Shown here: positions 40,635-49,458 of the stretch, piece by piece | Numbering within the stretch: the first letter of the stretch is position 1 | Layout: each line of letters starts with the position of its first letter | NCBI GenBank assembly: GCA_022601645.1 | Contig: JAJACH010000001.1 | Location: 806,001-870,000, forward strand | Direction: 5' to 3' | DNA length: 64,000 nucleotides | From: Chlamydiia bacterium | GTDB taxonomy: Bacteria; Chlamydiota; Chlamydiia; Chlamydiales; Simkaniaceae | Notes under the pieces: generated by a model | The model's database searches: none | Seen by the model: only the letters and a program-made list of their open reading frames with translations | What the model was told of the DNA's origin: nothing | Position numbers and translations under genes: made by a program

Positions 40635-42107
40635 TTATTTTGCAAGTTGAGGCTCTTTCCACACGCCATGCATCTTCAAAAGTTCAATAAGCCGGTCGTC
40701 TGCCTCAGCCTCAGGAATCCCCTTTTCTACACATTCCTTTCCTACATAGAGATCAATCATTCCAGTCTTAGAACCCACATACCCAAAATCTGCATCGGCC
40801 ATTTCTCCAGGGCCATTGACAATGCATCCCATAATGGCCAACTTCACTCCTGGCAAATGCTCTGTCTTAGCGCGAATGCGTGCTGTCACCTCTTGGAGGT
40901 TAAAGAGTGTGCGACCACAGCCAGGACACGCAATAAACTCTGTCTTCGACATATGCATGCGAGCCGCCTGTAAAATCTTGAACGTTAAATCCTCTGGCAA
41001 ACCTTCAATCCCATCGCCAATCCCATCGATCAGTAAAGATCCAAGTTCTGCAGATGCTCGGATTAATTGATCAGCTCCTTCATCCTCCCATTGGAGAATC
41101 ATCGGCCCATCTGGACCTTCCATAAACATCTGCCGTCCCTCACGTACCTTATCAGTTTTGAGTGGCATTTTCCATGCACCTTCAGGCAATTCGTTTCCAG
41201 GCAAAATCACTTTGTGCGTCCGGTCATATCGCTCTCCCATCCCCCATTTAGCTTCCTCTTCAGCAAGTTTCACAAGTTGTTTGCAAGGCTCAATCTCACA
41301 CCACGGATCCTCTGTCAAAGAAACGCGAATTGTATCGCCAACGCCATCGAGCAATAAAGACCCAATCCCCATCGCCGACTTCACGCGACCATCTTCTCCA
41401 TCACCCGCTTCGGTTACCCCCAAATGCAAAGGGTAATCCCAACCAAGGCCTTCCATTGCCCGGACAAGCTTCCGATAAGCTTCGACCATCACGAGCACAT
41501 TCGAAGCCTTCATCGAAAAACAAAAGTCGTGAAAATCGTGCATACGGCAAACCCTTGCAAACTCTAGGGCCGACTCAACCATCCCGTCCGGAGTATCGCC
41601 ATACCGATTCATAATCCGATCGGAAAGAGAGCCGTGATTTGTCCCTATCCGCATTGCCTTGCCAAGCTCTTTTGTTTTTAATACGAGAGGAGAAAATCCC
41701 TCTTCGATCTTTTTAAGTTCCTCTAAGTAAGCTTCGTCGTTATACTCAATGGTCTTAAAAACAGCCCGACGATCCACATAGTTTCCAGGATTAACCCTTA
41801 CCTTGTCGACAAATTCTATCACTTCCATGGCAGCTTTCGGATAAAAGTGAATATCAGCTACCAAGGGGATCTCATACCCCTTTTGCAATAGGCCATTTTT
41901 TATTTGCTCGCACGCCCTCGCCTCTTTCTTTCCCTGGACAGTGACCCTGGCAATCTCACACCCCTCATCACTAAGACGCATCACCTGGTCTATCGTCGCT
42001 TCCACATCCCCAGTCTTAGACGTCGTCATCGACTGAATGCGTACCGGATTGTCTCCGCCAACCCCAACTCCCCCAACCATGATCTCTCGGGTTTTCCGTC
42101 TTTTCAT
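40635..42107 (-). CDS. ispG: 4-hydroxy-3-methylbut-2-enyl-diphosphate synthase (IspG/GcpE)
   Basis: Iron-sulfur enzyme of the MEP isoprenoid pathway that makes HMBPP. The 490 residues show the front RIQSMTTSKTGDVEATIDQV, LVADIHFYPKAAMEV, KVRVNPGNY, RIGTNHGSLSDRI and the TEAGDG barrel residues. The C-terminal [4Fe-4S] domain has CPGCGRTLFNLQ and the third Cys in MGCIVNGPGEMADADFGYVGSK. Between barrel and cluster domain is an extra segment (about residues 290-390), as in chlamydial and plant enzymes, though shorter than in Chlamydia. It overlaps the upstream methyltransferase by 4 bp. Confidence 0.95.
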   Translation of the reverse strand: MKRRKTREIMVGGVGVGGDNPVRIQSMTTSKTGDVEATIDQVMRLSDEGCEIARVTVQGKKEARACEQIKNGLLQKGYEIPLVADIHFYPKAAMEVIEFVDKVRVNPGNYVDRRAVFKTIEYNDEAYLEELKKIEEGFSPLVLKTKELGKAMRIGTNHGSLSDRIMNRYGDTPDGMVESALEFARVCRMHDFHDFCFSMKASNVLVMVEAYRKLVRAMEGLGWDYPLHLGVTEAGDGEDGRVKSAMGIGSLLLDGVGDTIRVSLTEDPWCEIEPCKQLVKLAEEEAKWGMGERYDRTHKVILPGNELPEGAWKMPLKTDKVREGRQMFMEGPDGPMILQWEDEGADQLIRASAELGSLLIDGIGDGIEGLPEDLTFKILQAARMHMSKTEFIACPGCGRTLFNLQEVTARIRAKTEHLPGVKLAIMGCIVNGPGEMADADFGYVGSKTGMIDLYVGKECVEKGIPEAEADDRLIELLKMHGVWKEPQLAK

Positions 42108-42670
42108 CCTTTCACCTGCAGGTATCCATCAGTCTTTCCCCAAGGAAAAACCACTTCATATGTGCCTTCGAGTTTAAAGGAATCATCGTAATCGGTCAAA
42201 GGATATGAGATGCTAAAAACCCGGCCACCAAGAGGAATCTTATGACAAACCTGGCTAATCTCCTCATCCTCCATCCCCGTTCCAAATAAATAAAATGCTG
42301 TCCCCTCACCTAAATCCATCTTTAAAAAATCCCCTTGGCGCCATTCTACCCCGAGACCTTTTGGAGACTTCTGGACAAAAGCTGGGATGATCTCACACGC
42401 TACTACCTTGCATCCCACCTTATGGGCCACAAAATACGCTCCACGCCCACGGCCAGCGCCAAGTTCATAAAACACATCATCGGGACCTAAATCCAGTGCC
42501 TCCATAACAGTCATCATTGTATCAAGAGGCGTCTCGCCATAAACATGGCGCCCAAAAAATTTTTTGGCTATGCGATAAGGAAACCCACAAAGCTTTTTGT
42601 CTATAGGTGTAAACGAACGATATTCAGTCCGCTCATGAATATATCTTTGAAATTCTCGGTAATAAATCAC
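42104..42670 (-). CDS. Class I SAM-dependent methyltransferase-like protein
   Basis: A 188-residue protein with the Rossmann-type SAM site VFYELGAGRGRGAYFVAHKVGCKVVACEI (motif I plus the following acidic residue) and a GTAFYLFGTGMEDEEI motif in place of the usual D/N-PP-Y type. The target is unknown: DOT1- or RNA-type methyltransferases have a similar front. Its stop overlaps the ispG start. The start at 42670 is the first ATG in frame. Confidence 0.8.
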   Translation of the reverse strand: MIYYREFQRYIHERTEYRSFTPIDKKLCGFPYRIAKKFFGRHVYGETPLDTMMTVMEALDLGPDDVFYELGAGRGRGAYFVAHKVGCKVVACEIIPAFVQKSPKGLGVEWRQGDFLKMDLGEGTAFYLFGTGMEDEEISQVCHKIPLGGRVFSISYPLTDYDDSFKLEGTYEVVFPWGKTDGYLQVKG

Positions 42671-42684
42671 CCCAAGGATGATAC

Positions 42685-43629
42685 CTACCAGTTGATCGTT
42701 TGTCCAGGCTCTAAAACCCTAAAATCAAGAGGATCTAAACCATTTTCTTGCATGGTCAAATATAAATCGAACGGTGGCTGAATGAGCTCTTCCGCCGAAA
42801 GCCTAAACGTCTTCCAGTGCATCCCGACACTCTTTCTTGACTTCACCTCCTGGTGAATCGAACAAGCCCTAACCGGACAAATGTGGACTGGATCCATAAA
42901 CTTATGCGGCACATACGTCCCAACAGGAATCATCGCAAGATCCATCCCATCAAATGCATCGCCAATCGTCGAGAAGTCATACTCATTGTAGCCCGTATCC
43001 CCGACAAAATACATCCGCTTATCTTCGGTTTCTAGCACATACCCCACCCATAACGTCGAGTCGTGATCAAAAAGCCCTCTTCCCGAAAAGTGCTGACACG
43101 GAACTGCTGTGATCGTAAACGGTCCAACAAGACCCTTCTGCCACCAGCTAAACTCGCGTACATTAGCAAACCCGCGCTTATCAAACCACTTCTTCACACC
43201 TTGAGGCACCATCCACCAAATATTGGGGAACTTCTTATTGAGCCTTCGTACGGTCTTTTCATCCAAGTGATCATAATGATCATGCGAGATCAAGACAATA
43301 TCAACCATTTCAAGTGCATCCAAATCAACACCAGGCGCATGTGTCCGCTTTGGTCCCATAAAAGGAAACGGCGAACAACGATCAGACCAAATCGGATCAG
43401 TCAGAATGGTCATGCCTTCCCACCTGACAACAAACGAACAGTGATTGACCCATGTCACCTGAGGCTGAGACTTATCGAGTAAACAAAGAGGGTTGGGATA
43501 TTCAAAATCTTCAGGAGGTGTTACTGGAAGATGCTGATCATCATAGTAACCAAGCTGCCATAAAACAACATCTTTCATTGTCCTTCTATTATTTTTTAAA
43601 TATGGATTTACGAACCTTTTAGACCGCAT
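42685..43629 (-). CDS. Metallo-beta-lactamase-fold hydrolase (NAPE-PLD/UlaG-like)
   Basis: A 314-residue hydrolase. The metal site SHDHYDHLD (HxHxDH), the later VGDTGYN and C-terminal His residues are in place. The framing TWVNHCSFVVRWEGMTILTDPIWSDRCSPFPFMGPKRTHAPG is typical of the N-acylphosphatidylethanolamine phospholipase D-like branch, which cleaves lipid phosphodiesters; a sugar-lactonase role is less likely. An AGGGGG site precedes the ATG. It ends 14 bp before the methyltransferase gene. Confidence 0.87.
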   Translation of the reverse strand: MRSKRFVNPYLKNNRRTMKDVVLWQLGYYDDQHLPVTPPEDFEYPNPLCLLDKSQPQVTWVNHCSFVVRWEGMTILTDPIWSDRCSPFPFMGPKRTHAPGVDLDALEMVDIVLISHDHYDHLDEKTVRRLNKKFPNIWWMVPQGVKKWFDKRGFANVREFSWWQKGLVGPFTITAVPCQHFSGRGLFDHDSTLWVGYVLETEDKRMYFVGDTGYNEYDFSTIGDAFDGMDLAMIPVGTYVPHKFMDPVHICPVRACSIHQEVKSRKSVGMHWKTFRLSAEELIQPPFDLYLTMQENGLDPLDFRVLEPGQTINW

Positions 43630-43827
43630 AAAAGCCCCCTTATATCCGATAATTAAACTACCCTCTTAATTAACCTCAACATAAAATACCGAATTCTAAA
43701 AAAATAGCTAAGTTGCAATATTTTCACACATGATAAAGATTGAATAGACAGCAGCTTCTCTTGAGGCAGCAAAACAAATCACCCCTAATCCTTCTTATCA
43801 GGTTTGGGCTGAAATGAAGGTGCTCCA

Positions 43828-45276
43828 CTAAAGAGATTGAGGGAAGGATTCGGTGATATGAATTTCGCCTGCAAATTGAATGGGTCCGGGGCATTGGTAC
43901 TCATCATCGGTCTCCCACTTCTGCCGCATCTCTTTGAACTTGGCAAAGGCGCGACCGTTTAGGTCAACAAGGGCTTTTTGGATGACGGGCTTCTTGTTTC
44001 CTTTGCGCTCTTCCATGTTAAGAAGTGAGGTGATGGGAATCCCCCATGGCTCCCAAAGGGTGGGATCACGGGTTAGGTTGCGCATGCAACAGATGTAGCC
44101 AGTCAGTTCGTTCTTGATAAGGTGGGCTGCTAAAAAACCGAGGGCGTAGCAGTAGTTGGCATCGAAATTCGTTGGAAAGCCTGAACGTCCTTCATAACCA
44201 AAGAAATGGGCGACGGGGCTAAATTTCCCTGAGAAGTTGCGTGTTTTGAGTTCTTCCTTTACTTTTTCGATGAGGATCTCTTCGACGCGAATATGGGAAA
44301 CTTGAAGGTTACCGTGCGGATCAAGGTCAAGGTCTAGGTCTTTGACAAGCGCTTCTTTTTCGGGAATGAATTCAATCAAGCCTTCGGGGATAAGGATAAC
44401 CCCGTAGTTTTTTCCATTTTGGGATCGTTTTTCAATGACATCTGCGAGGTATTTGACAATGTCGTTTAGGCTTTGTTTTGTCCCCGCGATTTCTTCGCCA
44501 ATCAAGGTAACGTTAGGATGGGTCTGAACAGCGCATTCGAGCGTAACATGGGAGGCTGAGCGTCCCATGAGTTTGACAAAGTGAGTATACTTTTTTGCAG
44601 AAAGCGCGTCGCGGCAGAGGTTGCCAATCATTTCAGAGTAAACTTTTGTGGCAGTATCAAAACCAAAGGAGGTTTCAATATGCTCGGTCTTAAGATCACC
44701 GTCAATGGTTTTGGGGACGCCTATGACTGAGATTTTGTAACCATTTTTCTTAAAGTATTCGGCGAGAACGGCAGCATTTGTGTTCGAATCATCGCCACCG
44801 ATAATCACAAGTCCATCAAGTTTTAGGTCTTGGCAAACTTTGAGGGACTTGGCTAGATCTTCCTCCGATTCAATTTTATCGCGCCCAGAACCGATCATGT
44901 CAAAACCACCAGAGTTGCGATAAAAATCGATGGTATCTTTGTCGAGTTGTTTGTAATCACCATGTATGACGCCTCCGGGGCCGCCCTGAAAACCGATGAG
45001 ACTCCCTTCCATGCAATCAAAAAGCCCCGTAATCACATTGTGCCCACCTGCAGCTTGTCCACCTGAAAGAACAACACCAATGGTGAGGGGGTCTGTTTTC
45101 TCCTCACCCATCTTGCCAAAAGCAAGGGGCTGACCATAGGTTTCTGGAAAGCGTTTTTTGATCTCGTCAACATCGCCTTTCGAGGCCGTGTCTGAACCGA
45201 GTTGAAAATGGATTTTCTCCCTGAGAAGTTGGGGGATTTTGGGTTTGTATTGTTTTCGCGCTTCTTGCAAGTTCAT
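43828..45276 (-). CDS. pfp: Pyrophosphate-dependent 6-phosphofructokinase
   Basis: Reversible glycolytic enzyme using PPi in place of ATP. Start set at the ATG at 45276 (482 residues), which has GGAG upstream and shares a base with the sdaA stop (TAATG). Motifs: GVVLSGGQAAGGHN, GFQGGPGGVIHG, the VIIGGDDSNTNAA segment whose Asp after GGD marks PPi use, PKTIDGDLKTEHIETSFGFDTATK, and VKLMGRSASHVTLE. The length fits the long PFP class of chlamydiae and plants. Confidence 0.94.
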   Translation of the reverse strand: MNLQEARKQYKPKIPQLLREKIHFQLGSDTASKGDVDEIKKRFPETYGQPLAFGKMGEEKTDPLTIGVVLSGGQAAGGHNVITGLFDCMEGSLIGFQGGPGGVIHGDYKQLDKDTIDFYRNSGGFDMIGSGRDKIESEEDLAKSLKVCQDLKLDGLVIIGGDDSNTNAAVLAEYFKKNGYKISVIGVPKTIDGDLKTEHIETSFGFDTATKVYSEMIGNLCRDALSAKKYTHFVKLMGRSASHVTLECAVQTHPNVTLIGEEIAGTKQSLNDIVKYLADVIEKRSQNGKNYGVILIPEGLIEFIPEKEALVKDLDLDLDPHGNLQVSHIRVEEILIEKVKEELKTRNFSGKFSPVAHFFGYEGRSGFPTNFDANYCYALGFLAAHLIKNELTGYICCMRNLTRDPTLWEPWGIPITSLLNMEERKGNKKPVIQKALVDLNGRAFAKFKEMRQKWETDDEYQCPGPIQFAGEIHITESFPQSL

Positions 45277-46622
45277 TAACACTCCGGTAGGCTAACGGGA
45301 ATTTTCGATGCGACAGTGGTAGCAAGGCCACCTTCTGAAGTCTCTTTAAAGCGTGTCTGCATCGCCTTCCCTGTATCAAACATGGCCTTGATGGCTTCAT
45401 CGAGCGAGACATAACCACTCTTTTCTTCGAAAAGTGCGAGTCTAGCTGCGTTAATTGCTTTTACCGCACCCATGGTATTTCTTTCAATGCATGGAATTTG
45501 CACGAGACCACCGACCGGATCGCACGTGAGGCCTAGGTTGTGTTTCATCCCGATGGTGGCAGCATGTTCGATTTGTTCATTTGTTCCACCTAAAACGGCA
45601 CAAAGCGCACCGGCAGCCATTGAACACGCAACGCCGACTTCCCCCTGACAACCCATTTCCGCAGCGGAAAGCGAAGCTCCCTTCTTATAGAGAATCCCAA
45701 TTGCAGCTGAGACGAGAAGAAAACGGAGAGCACCCTCTTCACTATACTCCGGAATAAAGTTGCGGTAGTAATGCAAAACGGACGGGATAACGCCCGCTGC
45801 ACCATTTGTCGGGGCGGTAACGACTTGACCACCAGCAGCATTTTCTTCATTTACGGCTAAAGCAAAAAGCGACGTCCAATCCATAATAAGGGCAGGGTCT
45901 TGGTAGCATTTTTTTCCATGTGCAGTGAGCTTTCTGTAAATTTCGGGAGCTCTTCTTGGCACATCAAGACCACCTGGCAAGCGCCCTTCTGTCTCAACGC
46001 CGCGCACCACAGAATCTTGCATCACTTCCCAGATACGGAAGAGACCTGATTTAATTTCCTCTTCTGTCCGCGTGGCTTTTTCGTTTTCCATCATTACTTC
46101 ATCGATTGGCAAGCCATGGGCGAGGAGCTCTTCTGACGAATCAAAAGGATAGGGCATCTCGACATGCTTTTCCCCGCCTTCTTTTTCGCCGTGTTTTAAG
46201 ATGAATCCCCCGCCTATTGAATAGAACACTTCATTCAGACCTGTGTCTGTCTTAAAGCGCATCGCATTCGAATGGAAGGGCAAAAACTTTCCCTTCACAA
46301 ACGTAAGATCTTTTTCGATATCAAAAGGAATGTCCTTTACACCAAGCAGATTGAGTTTTCCAGAATCCTTGATCTCATCTAAATACTCTTCAACACGTCT
46401 TGAGTCGATCCCTTCGGGGGTATGCCCCAAAAGGCCAAGCAAGATCGCCTTATCCGTTGCATGGCCTTCACCCGTCATCGCAAGTGAGCCATAAAGCTCA
46501 ATTGTGACAGAGTCAAAATCACCGGCCTCAAGCGCAAAGCGTTTCGCCGCTCGCATTGGACCTACCGTGTGAGAACTTGAGGGGCCAATTCCTATCGAAA
46601 AAAGATCAAATACACTAACCAT
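45276..46622 (-). CDS. sdaA: L-serine dehydratase (iron-sulfur type)
   Basis: Turns L-serine into pyruvate and ammonia. A single 448-residue chain of the E. coli SdaA type: front SVFDLFSIGIGPSSSHTVGPMRAAKRF, APTNGAAGVIPSVLHYY, the cluster Cys residues in EMGCQGEVGVACSMAAGAL, CDPVGGLVQIPCIERN, and a terminal MQTRFKETSEGGLA. It sits between the 2OG oxygenase (8-bp overlap) and pfp (shared base), so the three are one transcript. Confidence 0.94.
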   Translation of the reverse strand: MVSVFDLFSIGIGPSSSHTVGPMRAAKRFALEAGDFDSVTIELYGSLAMTGEGHATDKAILLGLLGHTPEGIDSRRVEEYLDEIKDSGKLNLLGVKDIPFDIEKDLTFVKGKFLPFHSNAMRFKTDTGLNEVFYSIGGGFILKHGEKEGGEKHVEMPYPFDSSEELLAHGLPIDEVMMENEKATRTEEEIKSGLFRIWEVMQDSVVRGVETEGRLPGGLDVPRRAPEIYRKLTAHGKKCYQDPALIMDWTSLFALAVNEENAAGGQVVTAPTNGAAGVIPSVLHYYRNFIPEYSEEGALRFLLVSAAIGILYKKGASLSAAEMGCQGEVGVACSMAAGALCAVLGGTNEQIEHAATIGMKHNLGLTCDPVGGLVQIPCIERNTMGAVKAINAARLALFEEKSGYVSLDEAIKAMFDTGKAMQTRFKETSEGGLATTVASKIPVSLPEC

Positions 46623-47661
46623 CGTTCCAAAGACCTGCTTCTTTTAAGCGATTAATTGCATCTTCAGACTGACGGCCGACAGCAACTTGCCTTTCCATGA
46701 AGCCTGTTGAAGCAAGTTCTTGTAACATCCACTCTGGAGCTTGGTTAATATCTGCTAAGCGTTCCATGAGCATTTCCCAGCGATTACAATCGGCATAGGT
46801 TTTCTCTCCACCTGTCATTTTGATACAAGATTGCAGTGGACTCATCATGCACTCTGATCTTGGGTGAACAAAAAGAACCATGGAGAATCTCTCATCGCTA
46901 TTTTCACCAGATACAACGCGGTGGACAGCACTTTTATAATAGCCATTTGACATATTACGAAGCATATCACCACAGTTAATAATAAACGCATCTTTTGGGA
47001 CTTTTACGCCAACCCAAGATCCATCATTCATCTGAACTTCAAGTCCATCAGCTGTCGCTCTTGGAATGATGGCATAAAGATCGATATCTGTGTGAGCACC
47101 AGCCCAGGTTCCCGCTTCTTTGCGATTAGGGTAGTGTAAAACACGCAGAAGGTTTTCACCGTCGTGTGTCATCTCATTAATGAATCCAGCTTCTTGCTCT
47201 AGTCCAAGCGAGATTGCATGGTCAAACTCTGTACAAAAGCGATAGAGCTCATCAAAGTATTTTTGAGCCACTTCTTCATAGTCGGCGCTCTCTGGCCAAA
47301 TATTGCCGCTGCGTCCAACATGTAGATATTCTTTGTTATCACAGGCATCTCCACCTTTCGGTTCTTCTGTATCAAAGGGGCAGTAACCTCTTTGGAAACC
47401 ATTATGTGCGCCATTAGCCTCATTTTTCGTCGCAAAATCGCGTGCAAAAAACTCTTCCATTGAAGCAAATGTGTTGTCCAGAATCTCAGTGTCAAAACCT
47501 GTGTTTGTAACGGCAACAAAGCCGACATCATGAAACGCTTTTTTTAGGCCTTCCACGAACTGTTCCCTCGTCTCGTTATTACGGAAATCTTCCATGTCGA
47601 CAACGGGGATGGTCGCGCCAAAAATGGCGCCTGTAGCAAGTAAGCATGCGAGAAATTTCAT
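46615..47661 (-). CDS. 2-oxoglutarate/Fe(II) oxygenase, isopenicillin-N-synthase-like
   Basis: A 348-residue protein with a hydrophobic N-terminus that looks like a signal peptide (MKFLACLLATGAIFG), then the IPNS-type front TIPVVDMEDFRN and VGFVAVTNTGF. The double-stranded beta-helix core shows the iron ligands HTDIDLYAI (His-x-Asp) and SAVHRVVS (His), and the 2OG-type RFSMVLFVHP arginine/serine. Family members are cytosolic, so an exported version is unusual, unless the hydrophobic start is not cleaved. Substrate unknown. It heads the serine dehydratase-PFK operon. Confidence 0.85.
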   Translation of the reverse strand: MKFLACLLATGAIFGATIPVVDMEDFRNNETREQFVEGLKKAFHDVGFVAVTNTGFDTEILDNTFASMEEFFARDFATKNEANGAHNGFQRGYCPFDTEEPKGGDACDNKEYLHVGRSGNIWPESADYEEVAQKYFDELYRFCTEFDHAISLGLEQEAGFINEMTHDGENLLRVLHYPNRKEAGTWAGAHTDIDLYAIIPRATADGLEVQMNDGSWVGVKVPKDAFIINCGDMLRNMSNGYYKSAVHRVVSGENSDERFSMVLFVHPRSECMMSPLQSCIKMTGGEKTYADCNRWEMLMERLADINQAPEWMLQELASTGFMERQVAVGRQSEDAINRLKEAGLWNDG

Positions 47662-47670
47662 GCGAAAAGT

Positions 47671-48546
47671 TTAGATCGATTTTTTTTGGCTGTCAACGTG
47701 AAAAGCGTAGGCGACATAAATCGCCCCTAAGATAATCAAGACGATGCCTAAAATAGACGCCCACGTTGGCACAACCCCCCAAATAAAAAATTCGAGCACG
47801 GCGGAAAAAATCACCGCGCTATATTGGAAGGGAGCGACTAGCCTTGCCGGGCAGTATTTCGTCGCTAGGGTCAAGAATTGCTGATAGAGTGTCACTGTTA
47901 ACGCAATGATCAAGAGAAGTGTCCACTGGTGTCCTCCTTGAGGAAAGTGTGCTCCATTTGCAAGCCAATAGATAGCTGAAACGATGAGGGAGAAGGTGAA
48001 ATAGTACGCTAAGATCCGATTTGTAGGTTCTCCATGCTCTGTTAAAAGACGGATCGTCACGAGAACTGGCGCCGCTAGAATCCCTGCGGATAATGCCAAA
48101 ATAAGATGCCAGTCAAGTTTTTCAAAACCTATGTGTAGCACTAAGAGTACACCGACAAAAGCAACAGCAATCCCTAAATAGAGCTTATGCATGATCGGAA
48201 TACGCACGATGAGCCACAAAAAGATGGGTACGAAAAACGGTGTGACAAAAAACAAAGCTGTAGCATTAGCTACGTTCGCGTATTGGTAGGAAGTGTAGAG
48301 CAGAAACATCCCCAAAATACCCATGATGTCTCTTGCAAGATGCAGCTTCCAGTGCTTAGTGACAAAAAGCGTCTTGTAACCTCTCACAAAGATTGTCATA
48401 TAAATACAGCTAAATACAAAGCGGAAGAACATCAGTTGATCGATAGTAAGTTTCGTGCCTGCCATCCTGGTGGCTATCCCAGAAACAGCCATAACAAGTG
48501 CTGATAATGTTGCAAAAATCAAACCAATATAATAGAGCTTTTTCAT
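47671..48546 (-). CDS. EamA/DMT-family transporter, copy 2
   Basis: Start set at the ATG at 48546 (291 residues), which overlaps the stop of the upstream paralogue by 4 bp. About ten membrane helices in two EamA halves: front ALVMAVSGIATRMAGTKLTIDQLMFFRFVFS, and PIFLWLIVRIPIMHKLYLGIAVAFVGVLLVL. Drug/metabolite transporters move nucleotide sugars, amino acids, SAM or other metabolites; the substrate is not predictable. Chlamydial members have been tied to SAM import, but this is only a family recollection. Confidence 0.88.
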   Translation of the reverse strand: MKKLYYIGLIFATLSALVMAVSGIATRMAGTKLTIDQLMFFRFVFSCIYMTIFVRGYKTLFVTKHWKLHLARDIMGILGMFLLYTSYQYANVANATALFFVTPFFVPIFLWLIVRIPIMHKLYLGIAVAFVGVLLVLHIGFEKLDWHLILALSAGILAAPVLVTIRLLTEHGEPTNRILAYYFTFSLIVSAIYWLANGAHFPQGGHQWTLLLIIALTVTLYQQFLTLATKYCPARLVAPFQYSAVIFSAVLEFFIWGVVPTWASILGIVLIILGAIYVAYAFHVDSQKKSI

Positions 48547-49400
48547 AGCGTGTCCTTCGGCGGTGGATACAAATAGACAACGAGACCTGCTCCGACGATA
48601 ACAAGACACATACCAAGTGCCGCCCAAACAGTCGGTACGTTATTCCAAAGAAGCACATCATAGAGCGCTGCAAAAATCACGGCGATATATTTGACCGGCG
48701 TAATGAGCCTTGCTGGAGCATATTTCACTGAAAGAGTATTGACATGCTGATAAACGGTCATGATGACACCAACCAAAATCAGGTAAAACCAAGCGAGGCC
48801 ACTTTGCGGTAACATGCAACCTCGATAGATCCAAAAAGCTCCACTCAGTAAGGTCGAGAGGGCAAAGTAAAAAAACAAAATATGTGAGGTGTGCTGGTCA
48901 TGCCGATGTAAGTAGCGGGTAGCCATGATGGAAACCGAGCCAAACATCCCTGCGGCAAGCCCAAAATACAGCCCGACCGGATTCATGACAGAGGCAGAAG
49001 GTCTAAGAATGAAAATAACGCCAACAAAAGCCACTGCAATCCCTACGTACAGTGAGCGTGGGATGGGCGTTTTGCTCCAAAGCCGTGCCACGATCGGCAC
49101 ATAAAACGGCATGAGGTAAAAAAGCGACATCCCCTCCGCAACGGGGATATAGAAAAAGGTTGTGAAAAGAAGACTCATGGCGCAAAAGCCGCAAAGACTA
49201 CGTGTTAGGTGAAGACCAATACACTTGAAGCGAAGGTCTCGGATAAATAGGAGAGAATAGAGAGTTGCAAAAGCGAAGCGGAAAAATAGAATTTGATCAA
49301 TAGTGAGCATTCCTCTGCTGAGTTTTGTCACCGCACCCGAGGATGCGATCATAAGGGAGGCTAAGAGTGAGAGGGCGATGCCAAGACCTTTTCGATGCAT
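48543..49400 (-). CDS. EamA/DMT-family transporter, copy 1
   Basis: The frame extends to 49526, but the ATG at 49400 has an AGGAG site and begins at the first helix (285 residues); the extra upstream part overlaps the divergent pyrG gene. Same plan as the downstream copy: SLMIASSGAVTKLSRGMLTIDQILFFRFAFATLYS and GIAVAFVGVIFILRP. The two are tandem paralogues of moderate similarity, probably cotranscribed. Confidence 0.88.
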   Translation of the reverse strand: MHRKGLGIALSLLASLMIASSGAVTKLSRGMLTIDQILFFRFAFATLYSLLFIRDLRFKCIGLHLTRSLCGFCAMSLLFTTFFYIPVAEGMSLFYLMPFYVPIVARLWSKTPIPRSLYVGIAVAFVGVIFILRPSASVMNPVGLYFGLAAGMFGSVSIMATRYLHRHDQHTSHILFFYFALSTLLSGAFWIYRGCMLPQSGLAWFYLILVGVIMTVYQHVNTLSVKYAPARLITPVKYIAVIFAALYDVLLWNNVPTVWAALGMCLVIVGAGLVVYLYPPPKDTL

Positions 49401-49458
49401 AATCCATCTCCTAACACAAGCTTGCTTTAATCGCGAGCAAGCTGTAGAATAGGTTCCC

